DNA from: Bog-473 sp963828505
Lineage (GTDB): Bacteria > Actinomycetota > Acidimicrobiia > Acidimicrobiales > RAAP-2
Assembly: GCA_963828505.1 (NCBI GenBank)
Contig: CAWHFM010000009.1
Coordinates: 434,001-498,000 of the forward strand
DNA: 64,000 nucleotides
Direction: 5' to 3'
Part shown: piece after piece, positions 33,329 to 42,271 of the stretch
Layout of the letters: each line of letters opens with the position of its first letter
Numbering within the stretch: position 1 is the stretch's first letter
The notes under the pieces: model-generated
Told to the model about the DNA's origin: nothing
Databases searched by the model: none
The model's input: the letters and a program-made list of their open reading frames with translations, nothing else
Position numbers and translations under genes: made by a program

Positions 33329-33982
33329 TTAGCCGGCCCGGCCCGGACGATTGTCCGCGGCGGTGCCGCGCAGCTGGTGCAGCAGTGCTCGTTCGTCTGT
33401 TCCAAGGAGCTTCGAAAGCTGTCCCTCACGTGGCTTGCCCGTCGAGACGCGATCCGAGAGAAGAGCAAGGTTCGCTTGGCTGTGCTCCAGGAGTTGCCGT
33501 AGTTCGTCGCGTTCTGCGGCCAGCGTCCTCGACTCTGCCTTGGCCTGTAACAGGTCACGCTCGAGATCGTTGATGCGGCTCTCCAGCCGCTCGATCCGGC
33601 GTCGGGCCCATGACCCGTCGCTCCCTCGTTGTCGGTTTCCCTCGGTCAGGGTCTGGACGACCTGGAGCAGGAGCGCCGACGCCACCTTGTCGTAGTCCAT
33701 CTCCGCGTTGTCAGCGACATCGAGCGAGCTCTCAACCCTCGACAGAGGAGCGTTGACCGCGTCGGCAACGGCCGTAATCCGATACGTCCGCTTCCCTCTG
33801 ACCTCCCGCGTCAACTGGCCCGCCCGATCCATGTTGGCGATCAGCTGGGTGAAGCCCGCGTTTGAGCCCTCGTAGCCGAGGACCTCCTTGAGCTTTGCGG
33901 TCGCTCGCCCGCTTGAATCCTCGAACGGCCCGTGTTGGATGAGATACTGCTCGACCTGCTGGCGAATTTGACCTCGCGACAT
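33329..33982 (-). CDS. Winged-helix plus coiled-coil protein, unknown
   Basis: The 217-residue protein has an N-terminal ~70-residue segment that looks like a winged-helix unit (GQIRQQVEQYLIQHGPFED, LGYEGSNAGFTQLIANMDRA, GQLTREVRGKRTYRITA). A middle helix follows, then a heptad-rich coiled coil at ~120-175 (RRIERLESRINDLERDLLQA, AKAESRTLAAERDELRQLL). The C-terminus is Gly/Arg-rich. A DNA-binding dimer that assembles through the coil is a reasonable guess, but no specific family is recognised. AAGGAG lies ~8 bases before the ATG. The gap upstream to the GNAT gene is ~130 bases. Confidence 0.65.
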   Translation of the reverse strand: MSRGQIRQQVEQYLIQHGPFEDSSGRATAKLKEVLGYEGSNAGFTQLIANMDRAGQLTREVRGKRTYRITAVADAVNAPLSRVESSLDVADNAEMDYDKVASALLLQVVQTLTEGNRQRGSDGSWARRRIERLESRINDLERDLLQAKAESRTLAAERDELRQLLEHSQANLALLSDRVSTGKPREGQLSKLLGTDERALLHQLRGTAADNRPGRAG

Positions 33983-34114
33983 GACATGTTCTCCTTGGCG
34001 ACTCGTACGGGGTGCTCACCGACGTGTGGGTCGAGTGTTCGGGCAGCGCAGGGGCTTCCTACCCGCGATCGAGGTACGTAGTCTACCTCGTGGATTGAAC
34101 CGCCCTGGTCATCT

Positions 34115-34951
34115 TCAAGGAATTCGATCAGAGGAAAACTCGTAACGGATGACCTCGCCGATCGCCTCGTAACCGAGTCGGCGATAGATCGAGTTCGAAA
34201 CCGGATCTCCGAGGTCGGTGTAGAGCATGCACGAGCGGCCACTATCCCGCAGCAGGGAGCTGAGTTGGCCCACACATGCCGCCGCATATCCGTGTTGTCG
34301 ATGCTCTGGTGGGGTGTAGACGCCATAGATCCGCACCACACCTTCGGTCTCGGGTGTGTGCGCCGCCATCGAAACCGCCGCCGGCGTGCGCCACAGCCAG
34401 AATTCCCCCCCGTTCACCCGGTCGGCAATCGTGTCTCGCGTGAGTGCGACCGCCCGAGCCTCTTGGGCAAATCCCTCCGCCCACCGGGCGATCAGGTCAA
34501 CGTCATCTCCGACGGCCTTTACCAGCTCCCCTTCGACGGGCGCCAGGAGCTCGAGTTGGCCCAAGGCGTAAATCCGCTGCCCGTCTCGTGGTGCGGCGGC
34601 GGACTTCGTCCTTTCGGTCCAGCATCCCGCGAAGCGAGCTGCTGTCGCAGCGTCGCCGATCACGCCCGGCAGTGAGAATCCCGCACTCGCAACTGCTTCG
34701 ACGACCGCGCGAATGGCGCCGTCGTTCATCGGCGTGACGGCCACGGCGAAGTCGAGCGGGGACTGAAAGACCACCCCGGTGATCTTCTCATCGTCGGTGA
34801 TCATCCAGTATCGACCGGCGGTTCCGTCGTCAATCCGGCGGTGCAGAAGGGTCAGGATGAGATTGTGCTCAAGGGGGCTTACGCGCAGGAAGCCACGCGC
34901 CTTGTCAAGAAAGTCAGAGGGATCGCTCCACAGTTCGACTGAAACAGCCAT
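34115..34951 (-). CDS. GNAT-family N-acetyltransferase
   Basis: The 278-residue protein carries a C-terminal GNAT domain: VVRIYGVYTPPEHRQHGYAA is the beta4 strand and the acetyl-CoA pyrophosphate loop (R-x-x-G-Y/x-A), followed by ACVGQLSSLLRDSGRSCMLY and DPVSNSIYRRLGYEAIGE, the terminal motif B with the conserved Tyr. The N-terminal ~140 residues (AVSVELWSDPSDFLDKARGF, TPMNDGAIRAVVEAVASAGF) form the predicted extra domain seen in the FR47-like or two-domain GNAT group. The substrate is unknown. ATG 34951 is preferred over 34966 because MSSSS is not conserved. It diverges from the MerR-PP2C gene. Confidence 0.85.
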   Translation of the reverse strand: MAVSVELWSDPSDFLDKARGFLRVSPLEHNLILTLLHRRIDDGTAGRYWMITDDEKITGVVFQSPLDFAVAVTPMNDGAIRAVVEAVASAGFSLPGVIGDAATAARFAGCWTERTKSAAAPRDGQRIYALGQLELLAPVEGELVKAVGDDVDLIARWAEGFAQEARAVALTRDTIADRVNGGEFWLWRTPAAVSMAAHTPETEGVVRIYGVYTPPEHRQHGYAAACVGQLSSLLRDSGRSCMLYTDLGDPVSNSIYRRLGYEAIGEVIRYEFSSDRIP

Positions 34952-35066
34952 GGAAGATGATGACACCGGACAGCCGGGTGTCGCGCCGGCCTTGTGCCAC
35001 CTCGGAGTCCGTGGCCAGCAGCTGTTCCCGATCAGTCCACTTGACTCTCACCACCGGGGAGGGTTC

Positions 35067-36158
35067 ATGCTTCATTTCGTGGATGACCTCATGCCAATAG
35101 GTGAGTTCTCGGATCGCTCTGGTCTTTCGGCCAAGCGTCTCAGGACCTATGCGGCCGAGAGCCTTCTCACCCCGGCCGCGGTGGACCCAGGATCGGGCTA
35201 CCGCTATTACTCGCCGGGCCAGTTGGCTGACGCCCGGGTCATCGACGCCCTCAGAAAGGCGGGCGTCCCGCTCGCCGAGATCCGCTCATTCATGCGACAG
35301 CCCTCTCGGGAACGGCTCGATACCTGGGCGAGACAGCTCCAGACCGATGCGCACCACCGCTTGGGAGCCCTCGCACTCGCCAGTCATCTGTTCGGAGCAA
35401 GCGAGGACCCGCTGCTTCCGAGCGTTCACCCGAATTCCAAAGAGGAGCTCATGACCACACTTCGAACGGAGGGTCGTACAGACGTCGGACAGCGGCGCGA
35501 GAACAACGAGGATGCCATGGTGAGCAGTGAACGTCTTGTGCTCGTCGCCGACGGGATGGGAGGGCATCCTGGCGGCGAGATCGCGGCGGATGTTGCTGCG
35601 GGCGTGGTTCCTGCGGTCTTCACCGGTCGATCAGTGGACGAGCTCGCAGCAGCGATACGTGCCGCCAACTGGGCCATCCGGGACCGTGCCGGCGCCCAAC
35701 CCGGATTGGAGGGCATGGGCACCACCATCTGTGCGGCTGGACTCCTCACCGATGGGCACATCGCCCTCGTGAACGTCGGCGACAGCCGAGCGTATCTGTG
35801 GCATGAGGGTGCCTTGACTCAGCTGACCCAGGACCACAGTGTGACGGCCGAACTCATCCAACGCGGAGAGCTACGTGAAGAAGAGGCCCGTCAACACCCC
35901 CACTATGGGATTCTGACCCGAGCACTCGGCGTCGGGTCCGATGTCGAGATCGACCGCAGAACTCTGGCCATGGAAGAAGGCGATCGACTTGTCCTTTGTA
36001 CTGATGGTCTGTTCAACGAATTGTCCGGCCGGGACATCGCCAGCGTGATGGCGGGAGGCGGAGAGCTGGCCGCGATCGTCGACAACCTCATCGACGAGGC
36101 CGTCACTCGTGGCGGTCGCGACAATGTCTCCGTCGTGGTCGCCGAACTGGCGACCTGA
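35067..36158 (+). CDS. MerR-type regulator fused to a PP2C phosphatase
   Basis: This 363-residue protein joins two domains. Residues ~10-80 form a MerR winged helix (IGEFSDRSGLSAKRLRTYAA, SGYRYYSPGQLADARVIDAL, RKAGVPLAEIRSF). Residues ~133-363 form a PP2C Ser/Thr phosphatase with metal-ligand motifs: DVGQRRENNEDA, VADGMGGHPGGEIA, LVNVGDSRAYLW, LVLCTDGLFNELS and GGRDNVSVVV. The linker (~80-130) is helical, as in MerR dimerisation arms. ATG 35067 follows GGGGAGGG. The design suggests that DNA binding or a ligand sensed by the MerR part controls dephosphorylation, or the reverse. No kinase gene is adjacent. It converges with the hydrogenase operon end. Confidence 0.9.
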   Translation: MLHFVDDLMPIGEFSDRSGLSAKRLRTYAAESLLTPAAVDPGSGYRYYSPGQLADARVIDALRKAGVPLAEIRSFMRQPSRERLDTWARQLQTDAHHRLGALALASHLFGASEDPLLPSVHPNSKEELMTTLRTEGRTDVGQRRENNEDAMVSSERLVLVADGMGGHPGGEIAADVAAGVVPAVFTGRSVDELAAAIRAANWAIRDRAGAQPGLEGMGTTICAAGLLTDGHIALVNVGDSRAYLWHEGALTQLTQDHSVTAELIQRGELREEEARQHPHYGILTRALGVGSDVEIDRRTLAMEEGDRLVLCTDGLFNELSGRDIASVMAGGGELAAIVDNLIDEAVTRGGRDNVSVVVAELAT

Positions 36159-36170
36159 GATTCACCACCC

Positions 36171-37307
36171 TCAGCAAATCCTCGGCAAGGGGTCGCCGAC
36201 GAGCATGTCGACGATGCGGGTCCCCCCCATGGAGGTCCGCAGGACCACGATCCCGGGCGGCTCGGCGTGGATTTCGCCGACGCGCGCCGCAGCTGACCCG
36301 AATGGGTTGGCGCGCAGCGCGCCCAGGGCGGCATCCGCCTGGTCCGCCGGCACGACCGCGACGAGCTTCCCCTCGTTGGCCACGTAGAGCGGGTCGATGC
36401 CCAGCAGCTCGCAGGCGGCGGCGACGGCGGGCAGGATCGGCAGCGATTCCTCGTCGAGGACCACCGTGAGGTCGGCGTCGCGGGCCAGCTCGTTGCAGAC
36501 CGTGCCCACACCCCCGCGGGTGGAGTCGCGCAGCCAGCGGGTGTCGGGGGCGGCGGCCAGGAGATCCTCGACCAACCGGTGCAATGGGGCCGTGTCCGAC
36601 GTGATGTCAGCCTCCAGGGCCAGGTCGCCGCGGGCCAGCATGACCGCAGTCCCGTGGTCGCCCATGGTGCCCGATACGAGCACGACGTCGCCGACCCCGA
36701 CCCTGGCCGCCGCCAGATCACGGCCCGACGGGACCACCCCGACACCTGCCGTCGTGATGTACATGCCGTCCGCCGCACCGCGGTCGACCACCTTGGTGTC
36801 ACCCGTGACCACGGGGACTCCGGCCAGGGCCGCCGCCTCGGCCATGTCAGCCACCACCTCGCGCAGGACGTCGATCGCCATACCCTCCTCGAGCACGAAG
36901 GCGGCGGAGATGGCAATCGGGTGTGCCCCCATCATGGCCAGGTCGTTGATCGTCCCGTGCACGGCCAGACGGCCGGCGGAGCCGCCGGGGAATCGGAGGG
37001 GCTTCACCACATAGGAGTCGGTGCTGAAGGCCAGTCGTTCACCCGAGGGGAGGTCGACGAGGGCGGCGTCGGTCTGGGTGGGGCGCCGGCCCTCCTGGTC
37101 CTCTGGTGCGAAGGCGGGCAGGAACACGGCGTCGAGCAGGGCCGCCGACGCCTTGCCGCCAGCGCCGTGGGCCAGGGTCACGACCTGGTCGCGCAGGCGG
37201 GGCCGGCGGCGCCGGAAGGCCTCGATGCGTTCGAAGACGGCGGCCTCTTTCGCGCTCGCCGGGGAGTTGCCGTTGCGAACGACCGGACCTGTCGCTCGAC
37301 CGGTCAC
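36171..37307 (-). CDS. hypE: HypE, hydrogenase carbamoyl dehydratase
   Basis: HypE takes the carbamoyl group from HypF onto its C-terminal Cys and dehydrates it to a thiocyanate, the source of the CN ligands of the [NiFe] site. This 378-residue protein ends in exactly PRIC, the required terminus. Upstream blocks fit: TLAHGAGGKASAALLD, FSTDSYVVKPLRFPGG, AVHGTINDLAMMGA, VVTGDTKVV, VVLVSGTMGDHGTAVML and RDSTRGGVGTVCNE, an ATP-grasp-like PurM fold. It starts at GTG 37307, overlapping the stop of the SIS gene by four bases. It is the last gene of the operon. The N-terminus is ~30 residues longer than in most HypE. Confidence 0.95.
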   Translation of the reverse strand: MTGRATGPVVRNGNSPASAKEAAVFERIEAFRRRRPRLRDQVVTLAHGAGGKASAALLDAVFLPAFAPEDQEGRRPTQTDAALVDLPSGERLAFSTDSYVVKPLRFPGGSAGRLAVHGTINDLAMMGAHPIAISAAFVLEEGMAIDVLREVVADMAEAAALAGVPVVTGDTKVVDRGAADGMYITTAGVGVVPSGRDLAAARVGVGDVVLVSGTMGDHGTAVMLARGDLALEADITSDTAPLHRLVEDLLAAAPDTRWLRDSTRGGVGTVCNELARDADLTVVLDEESLPILPAVAAACELLGIDPLYVANEGKLVAVVPADQADAALGALRANPFGSAAARVGEIHAEPPGIVVLRTSMGGTRIVDMLVGDPLPRIC

Positions 37308-37987
37308 GACGGGTCCCCTGATGCATCGGCAGCGGCCGGCCGTGGCAGGTGGCGCTGGATGGATTCCCACAGGGAGAGGGTCAGGGCGTCCTGGGCCTCC
37401 TGAATCCGGTGAACGCTCTCGGAGCGCACGACCAGGCAGTGTTGGACGGCGTCGCTCACCGCCATGCCCGACCCCTCGTAGCCGCACAGGCCGACCGTGA
37501 GGAGGCCCCGGCGCGCCGCCTCCTCGAAGGCGCGCAGCATGTTCGCCGACTCGCCGCTGGTGGAGAAGCCGACGGCCATGTCGAGCTCCTTGGCGTAGGC
37601 GATGAGCTGGCGCGAAAAGACGAGCTCGAAGCCCACGTCGTTGGCGAGCGCGGTGAGGACAGCCTGGTCCTCGACCAAAGAGATGGCGGGGAGCGGGCTC
37701 CCGTGCGGGGGGTGGCGGAACAGCTCGGCCGTCCCCTGGGCATCGGTCGCGCTGCCACCGTTGCCGAAGCTGAACAGCCTCCCGCCCCGGGCGAACCGCT
37801 GTGCCATGGCGGCCGCGGCGCGCTCCACCTGTTCGGCGCAACGTTCGAGCGTGTCCGCGCGCAGCGACGCTGACTCCTCCATCTTCCCGCGGGCCGACAA
37901 GACCAGGACATTCACGAGGGCGCCGGCGTCCTGCTCCTCCGCCTCAATGAAGGGATAGAGGAAGCCCGTCGGCTCGCCGCTGCTCAT
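37304..37987 (-). CDS. SIS-domain sugar-phosphate isomerase-like protein (GmhA-like)
   Basis: The 227-residue protein resembles sedoheptulose-7-phosphate isomerase. The phosphosugar-binding loop is FSFGNGGSATDAQGTAELF (~73-90), and the second SIS signature GFSTSGESANMLRAFEEA lies at ~140-157. An N-terminal helix (SLRADTLERCAEQVERAAAA) matches GmhA. Heptose synthesis is unlikely to be the job in a Gram-positive hydrogenase operon; SIS proteins are a recurrent member of this type of hydrogenase cluster, but their task is not known. It overlaps hypE and the HypC/SIS gene by four bases on each side, so production is tightly coupled to maturation proteins. Confidence 0.88.
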   Translation of the reverse strand: MSSGEPTGFLYPFIEAEEQDAGALVNVLVLSARGKMEESASLRADTLERCAEQVERAAAAMAQRFARGGRLFSFGNGGSATDAQGTAELFRHPPHGSPLPAISLVEDQAVLTALANDVGFELVFSRQLIAYAKELDMAVGFSTSGESANMLRAFEEAARRGLLTVGLCGYEGSGMAVSDAVQHCLVVRSESVHRIQEAQDALTLSLWESIQRHLPRPAAADASGDPS

Positions 37988-38730
37988 GAGGCGCGCCTCG
38001 TGGTGAGGCTGCTCACGGCCACGCCGGCGTGTACGAGGACGAGGTCACCGGGAATCGGGCCCTCGACCAGCCGACCGTCGACCAGCTCGGCCCGACCGCC
38101 GGCCAGCACCTCGAGCCGTCCCTCGGCCAGCACGGCGCGGACCTCGGCCACCCGGCCCTCGTCCGAGCAGGTCACACAGACGTCGCCGGTGCTGCCGACC
38201 TCCGGGGCGAGCAGCCCGGGATGCTCGAACACGACATGAGTCAGCTCCCACAGCAGGTGGTAGAGCAGCACGAGATCGCCTGAACGCGTGGCGAGGGCCG
38301 GTTCCGGGGTGTCCAGCCACACCACGTGGTCGGCGCGGGCGTCGCCACCCGCCGCCCCGGGTCTGGGGCCGGCACCGACCCAGAGGCTGGTGAGGCCCCA
38401 AGCGTCGGCTCGAGTGACGAGGTCGCAGGCCACCGGATCGTCCGCGGTGCTCACGCACATGAGGAGGTCGCCGGACCGCGAGAGCAAGCGTAGGGAGTCA
38501 GCTGCCTCGGCTCCGCCGACGCTGATCGCCGGCAGCGCACGCTTCCCGACTATGACCGGGTGCACGAACTCCACGGCGACGTGGCGGGCGTGGTCGGGCC
38601 ACTGCGGCGCCACGCACCACATGGTGGCTGCCGCGGCGAACCGGCGGGCCAGGGCGAGGGCGGCGGGCGCCAGGTCCTCGGCCGGTCCGGCTCCGTTGGG
38701 CGATTCCCCGGTGGATCCCACGCCGGTCAC
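37984..38730 (-). CDS. SIS-like protein with a C-terminal HypC/HupF-like domain
   Basis: The 248-residue protein appears to combine two units. Residues ~20-175 have a SIS-like alpha/beta pattern (ALALARRFAAAATMWCV, VEFVHPVIVGKRALPAISVG, LLMCVSTADDPVACDLV, LYHLLWELTHVVFEHPG). Residues ~182-245 align with HypC: VCVTCSDEGRVAEVRAVLAE then ELVDGRLVEGPIPGDLVLVHAGVAVSSL, whose GDLVLVHAGVA matches GDWVLIHVGFA of the standalone HypC in this operon. HypC needs its N-terminal Met-Cys to carry the Fe(CN)2CO precursor; here the Cys is internal, so chemistry must differ. It overlaps hypF and the next SIS gene by four bases. The HypC resemblance is seen in sequence; the N-terminal assignment is less certain. 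Confidence 0.75.
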   Translation of the reverse strand: MTGVGSTGESPNGAGPAEDLAPAALALARRFAAAATMWCVAPQWPDHARHVAVEFVHPVIVGKRALPAISVGGAEAADSLRLLSRSGDLLMCVSTADDPVACDLVTRADAWGLTSLWVGAGPRPGAAGGDARADHVVWLDTPEPALATRSGDLVLLYHLLWELTHVVFEHPGLLAPEVGSTGDVCVTCSDEGRVAEVRAVLAEGRLEVLAGGRAELVDGRLVEGPIPGDLVLVHAGVAVSSLTTRRAS

Positions 38731-41093
38731 GTTTTCCCCGTCCTTGCCGCGGCGGCACGATAGCCCACGATCGCCGCCTGTCCCAAGGCGAGGCCGCCGT
38801 CGTTCGGTGGCACGACCCGGTGTGTCAACACGTCGAAATGCCGTGCTTCGAGCTCGCAGCGGGCCAGGCCGAGCAGCAACGTGTTCTGGAAGACACCGCC
38901 GCTCAGGGCGACCACGTCGATGCCCGCGCCCGCCCGCTGACGCTCCGCCTCATCGCCGATCACATGCGCCACGGCGGCGTGAAAGCCGGCGGCCATGGCG
39001 CCGGTGTCGGCACCACGGCGTAGGTCCTCGACCAGCGCCCGGAGGACAGGGGAGGGGTCGAACTCGGTACCGCTCAGTTCGAAGCGGTACGGAAGGGCAA
39101 AGACGCCCTCGTCGAGCGCCTCCTCGGCTGCCCATTGCAGGGCCAGGGCCGCCTCCGCCTCGTAGCTCGCCTGGTGGCGCAGGCCGAGCAGCGAGCTCAC
39201 CGCGTCGAACAGGCGCCCCATGCTCGACGACTTCACGCATCCGATGCCGCGTTCGAGCTGGCGCGCCAGCACCGCCCGCTCCTGGGCCGACACGGCGCTC
39301 GCCGGCGGAAGGTCCTCCGCCCATTCGATCCCGGCCGCCCACAGGTGCGCCAGCGCGGTGCGCCAGGGCCGGCGGATGGCGTCATCGCCACCGGGCAGCG
39401 GCAGCGACTTGAGGTGCCCGACGCGGGCGAAGTCTCCGTAGCCGGCGACGAGGACCTCCCCGCCCCAGATCGTGCCGTCCGTTCCGAACCCCGTCCCGTC
39501 GAATGCGATGCCGATGACGCTCCGGCCCACGGGCACCCCGTTCTCGGCCATCACCGACGCGATGTGGGCGTGGTGGTGCTGCACCTCGGCCACCGGGCGC
39601 GTGGAAACGCTCTCGGCCCATCGCTTCGTCTGGTAGCCCGGATGTGCATCGGCCGCCAGCCGCGGTGCCCGGATGCCGTAGAGGCCGGCGAGCTGACGGG
39701 TCGAGCGCTCGAAGGCGGACCACGTCTCGACGCTGCCCATGTCGCCGATGTGCTGGCTCATGAAGGCGTCTTTGCCCGCGGCGAGGCAGAACGTGTTCTT
39801 CAGCTCACCCCCGACCGCCAGCGTCGGTCCCGCCGAGAACGGGAGCCGCAGGGGCAGTGGGGCATAACCCCGTGAACGTCGCAGCGGCAGCTCGTTCCCG
39901 TTGCCGGGGTCGATCTCGAGCACGGAGTCGTCGCACGGGACGTGGATGGGTCGGTCGTGCAGCAGCCACGCGTCGGCGATGGCTCCCAATCGGCGGCGAG
40001 CGTCGTCATCCTCGTAGCAGATCGGCTCATCGGTGAGGTTGCCGCTGGTCATGACCAGCACGTCGGGCACCGCGGCCCGGTCACCGGACCCCGGGACGGG
40101 AGCGAACAGCAGATGATGCAGCGGCGTGTAGGGGAGCAACACACCCAACCGGGGATTGGCCGGGGCCACGAACCCGGAGAGGGCCGATTCGGCTGAGGCC
40201 ATCCGCCGGCGCAACAGGACGATGGGCCGCTGGGCCGAGGTGAGGAGGTCTGCTTCCGACTGGTCGACGCGGGCCAACGTGCGCGCCACGTCGAGGTCAC
40301 GGGCCATGACGGCGAACGGCTTCTCCAAGCGGTGCTTCCGGGCCCGCAGCCGCTGCACCGCGGCATCGGAACCTGGGTCGCAGGCCAGGTGGTACCCACC
40401 GAGACCCTTTATGGCGACGATCTCCCCGCGCGCCAGTGCCGCCTGGGCGGCTGCGATGGCCGCGTCCGAGCCTATGACCGGATCAGACCCGGCTGAAGCC
40501 TCCAGCCACAGGCGCGGGCCGCAGTCCGAGCAGGCGATCGGCTGCGCGTGGAAGCGCCGGTCGGCGGGGTCGTGGTACTCCGCTGCACAGGCCCGGCACA
40601 GGGCAAACCCGCGCATCGTCGTATTGGGCCGGTCGTAGGGAAGGCTCAGGGTGATGGTGAACCGAGGCCCGCAGTTGGTGCAGTTGGTGAACGGGTAGCG
40701 GGCGCGCCGGTCCACCGGGTCGAACAGCTCGGCCAGGCAGTCGGCACAGGTCGCGATGTCGGGTGACACGAACGTCCGGACCGGGCCCTGGCCCCGGCTC
40801 TCGACGATGGCGAAGCTCGTCCCGCCGCTCGGCGCCATCGGCCGGGCGACCACGTCGTCGATACGGGCCGGACCGGGTGCATCCGCCACGAGGCGGCTCA
40901 TGAACTTCTCCGCCGTTTCCTTCGGGCCCTCGACCTCAATGAACACGCCCCGCGTGTCGTTGCCGACGTGACCGGTCAGCTCCAGCTCATTGGCCAGCCG
41001 GTGCACGTAGGGCCTGAAGCCGACACCTTGGACCAGGCCGACCACACGGAGGCGGAGCCGCACCGTCGCCTCCGACGTGGCCGCGCCGATCAT
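38727..41093 (-). CDS. hypF: HypF, carbamoyltransferase for [NiFe] maturation
   Basis: HypF uses carbamoyl phosphate and ATP to load HypE. The 788-residue product has all domains: acylphosphatase-like at ~10-98 (RVVGLVQGVGFRPYVHRLAN), four CxxC pairs of the zinc fingers (Cys116/119, 138/141, 166/169, 188/191), a YrdC-like domain from ~205 (EIVAIKGLGGYHLACD; VLVMTSGNLTDEPI), and a Kae1-like C-terminal part with VAEVQHHHAHIASVMAEN and ALSGGVFQN. ATG 41093 overlaps the hypD stop (ATGA). Length and motifs are standard, so it is expected to be active. Confidence 0.96.
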   Translation of the reverse strand: MIGAATSEATVRLRLRVVGLVQGVGFRPYVHRLANELELTGHVGNDTRGVFIEVEGPKETAEKFMSRLVADAPGPARIDDVVARPMAPSGGTSFAIVESRGQGPVRTFVSPDIATCADCLAELFDPVDRRARYPFTNCTNCGPRFTITLSLPYDRPNTTMRGFALCRACAAEYHDPADRRFHAQPIACSDCGPRLWLEASAGSDPVIGSDAAIAAAQAALARGEIVAIKGLGGYHLACDPGSDAAVQRLRARKHRLEKPFAVMARDLDVARTLARVDQSEADLLTSAQRPIVLLRRRMASAESALSGFVAPANPRLGVLLPYTPLHHLLFAPVPGSGDRAAVPDVLVMTSGNLTDEPICYEDDDARRRLGAIADAWLLHDRPIHVPCDDSVLEIDPGNGNELPLRRSRGYAPLPLRLPFSAGPTLAVGGELKNTFCLAAGKDAFMSQHIGDMGSVETWSAFERSTRQLAGLYGIRAPRLAADAHPGYQTKRWAESVSTRPVAEVQHHHAHIASVMAENGVPVGRSVIGIAFDGTGFGTDGTIWGGEVLVAGYGDFARVGHLKSLPLPGGDDAIRRPWRTALAHLWAAGIEWAEDLPPASAVSAQERAVLARQLERGIGCVKSSSMGRLFDAVSSLLGLRHQASYEAEAALALQWAAEEALDEGVFALPYRFELSGTEFDPSPVLRALVEDLRRGADTGAMAAGFHAAVAHVIGDEAERQRAGAGIDVVALSGGVFQNTLLLGLARCELEARHFDVLTHRVVPPNDGGLALGQAAIVGYRAAAARTGKT

Positions 41094-42229
41094 GTCGGCG
41101 ATCCGCTGCGCCGTCCCAGCGTGACCGCAGCCTCTCGGTGCATCCGCCCGAAGTTGTAATAGGCCGCGCACGCGCCCTCCGAGGAGACCATGCATGTCCC
41201 GATGGGCGTCTCGGGGGTGCAAGCGGTGCCGAAGACCTTGCATTCCCATGGCTTGATCACGCCCTTGAGCACCTCGCCGCACTGGCATGCCTTGGGATCC
41301 GCCACCCGGACATTCGGAATGGAGTAGCGCAGCTCGGCGTCGAAGGCCGCGAACTCCGGCCTCAGCTTGAGGCCGCTCTGCGCAATGAACCCCAACCCCC
41401 GCCATTCGAAGTGAGGACGGAGCTCGAAGACCTCGGCCAGCACCGCCAAGGCCCGCGGGTTGCCCGCATCGCGCACCACCCTCGAATACTGGTTCTCGAC
41501 CTCGCAACGGCCCTGGCGGATCTGGGCGAGCAGCATGGCGATGGCGTGCAGGATGTCGAGCGGCTCGAAACCCGCCGTGACGAGGGGCAGTCCGTACTCG
41601 GTGGGCACGAACCGGTAGGGCCGCTGCCCGACGACGGTGGACACGTGGCCCGGCCCGAGGAAGCCGTCGAGGCGGAGATCCGGGGACTCGAGGATGGCGC
41701 GGAGGGGAGGGACGATCGTCACGTGGTTGGAGAAGACCGAGAAGTTCTCCACATCCTGGGCCCGGGCTTCGAGCAGCGTGAGTGCGGTCGACGGAGCGGT
41801 CGTCTCGAACCCGACCGCGAAGAAGACGACGTTGCGGTCCGGATTCTCCACCGCGATCCTGAGCGCATCGAGGGGCGAGTACACGAAGCGGATATCCGCC
41901 CCGCCGGCTTTGGCGTCGAGGAGGCTGCCCTTGCTACCGGGCACGCGCATCATGTCGCCGAACGAAGTGAAGATGACGTCGGGCTGGTTGGCGACTGAGA
42001 TGGCATCGTCCACCCGTCCCATCGGGATGACGCAGACCGGGCAGCCGGGGCCGTGCACCAGCTCGACGCTGGTTGGAAGGACGTGCTCTATCCCGTGTCG
42101 GTAGATGGTGTGGGTGTGGCCACCGCACACCTCCATGAACTTGAACGCGTCGTCGCCGGCCAGCGCGGTGATCTGAGCCACCAGAGCACTGGCCGTCGTC
42201 GGGTCCCTGTACTCGTCTACGAACCTCAT
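41090..42229 (-). CDS. hypD: HypD, Fe-S scaffold for Fe(CN)2CO assembly
   Basis: HypD works with HypC to assemble the Fe(CN)2CO unit. The 379-residue sequence keeps its key motifs: MEVCGGHTHTIYRHG (Cys35), HGPGCPVCVIPMG (Cys63, Cys66), FTSFGDMMRVPGS, FFAVGFETTAPSTA and the C-terminal [4Fe-4S] region with CQCGEVLKG, ECKVFGTACTPETPIGTCM and EGACAAYY. Its stop overlaps hypF, and its start lies 42 bases after the small YtxH-like gene. All evidence points to a functional HypD. Confidence 0.97.
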   Translation of the reverse strand: MRFVDEYRDPTTASALVAQITALAGDDAFKFMEVCGGHTHTIYRHGIEHVLPTSVELVHGPGCPVCVIPMGRVDDAISVANQPDVIFTSFGDMMRVPGSKGSLLDAKAGGADIRFVYSPLDALRIAVENPDRNVVFFAVGFETTAPSTALTLLEARAQDVENFSVFSNHVTIVPPLRAILESPDLRLDGFLGPGHVSTVVGQRPYRFVPTEYGLPLVTAGFEPLDILHAIAMLLAQIRQGRCEVENQYSRVVRDAGNPRALAVLAEVFELRPHFEWRGLGFIAQSGLKLRPEFAAFDAELRYSIPNVRVADPKACQCGEVLKGVIKPWECKVFGTACTPETPIGTCMVSSEGACAAYYNFGRMHREAAVTLGRRSGSPT

Positions 42230-42271
42230 GGGTCAGAGCGCCCTCCTGTCGCTCATTCCGCCGTCGCCGTC

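Noticed and set aside
36171..37841. HypE with a long N-terminal extension
   Set aside because: The extra frame overlaps the SIS gene, and the GTG at 37307 gives a normal HypE with four-base overlap.
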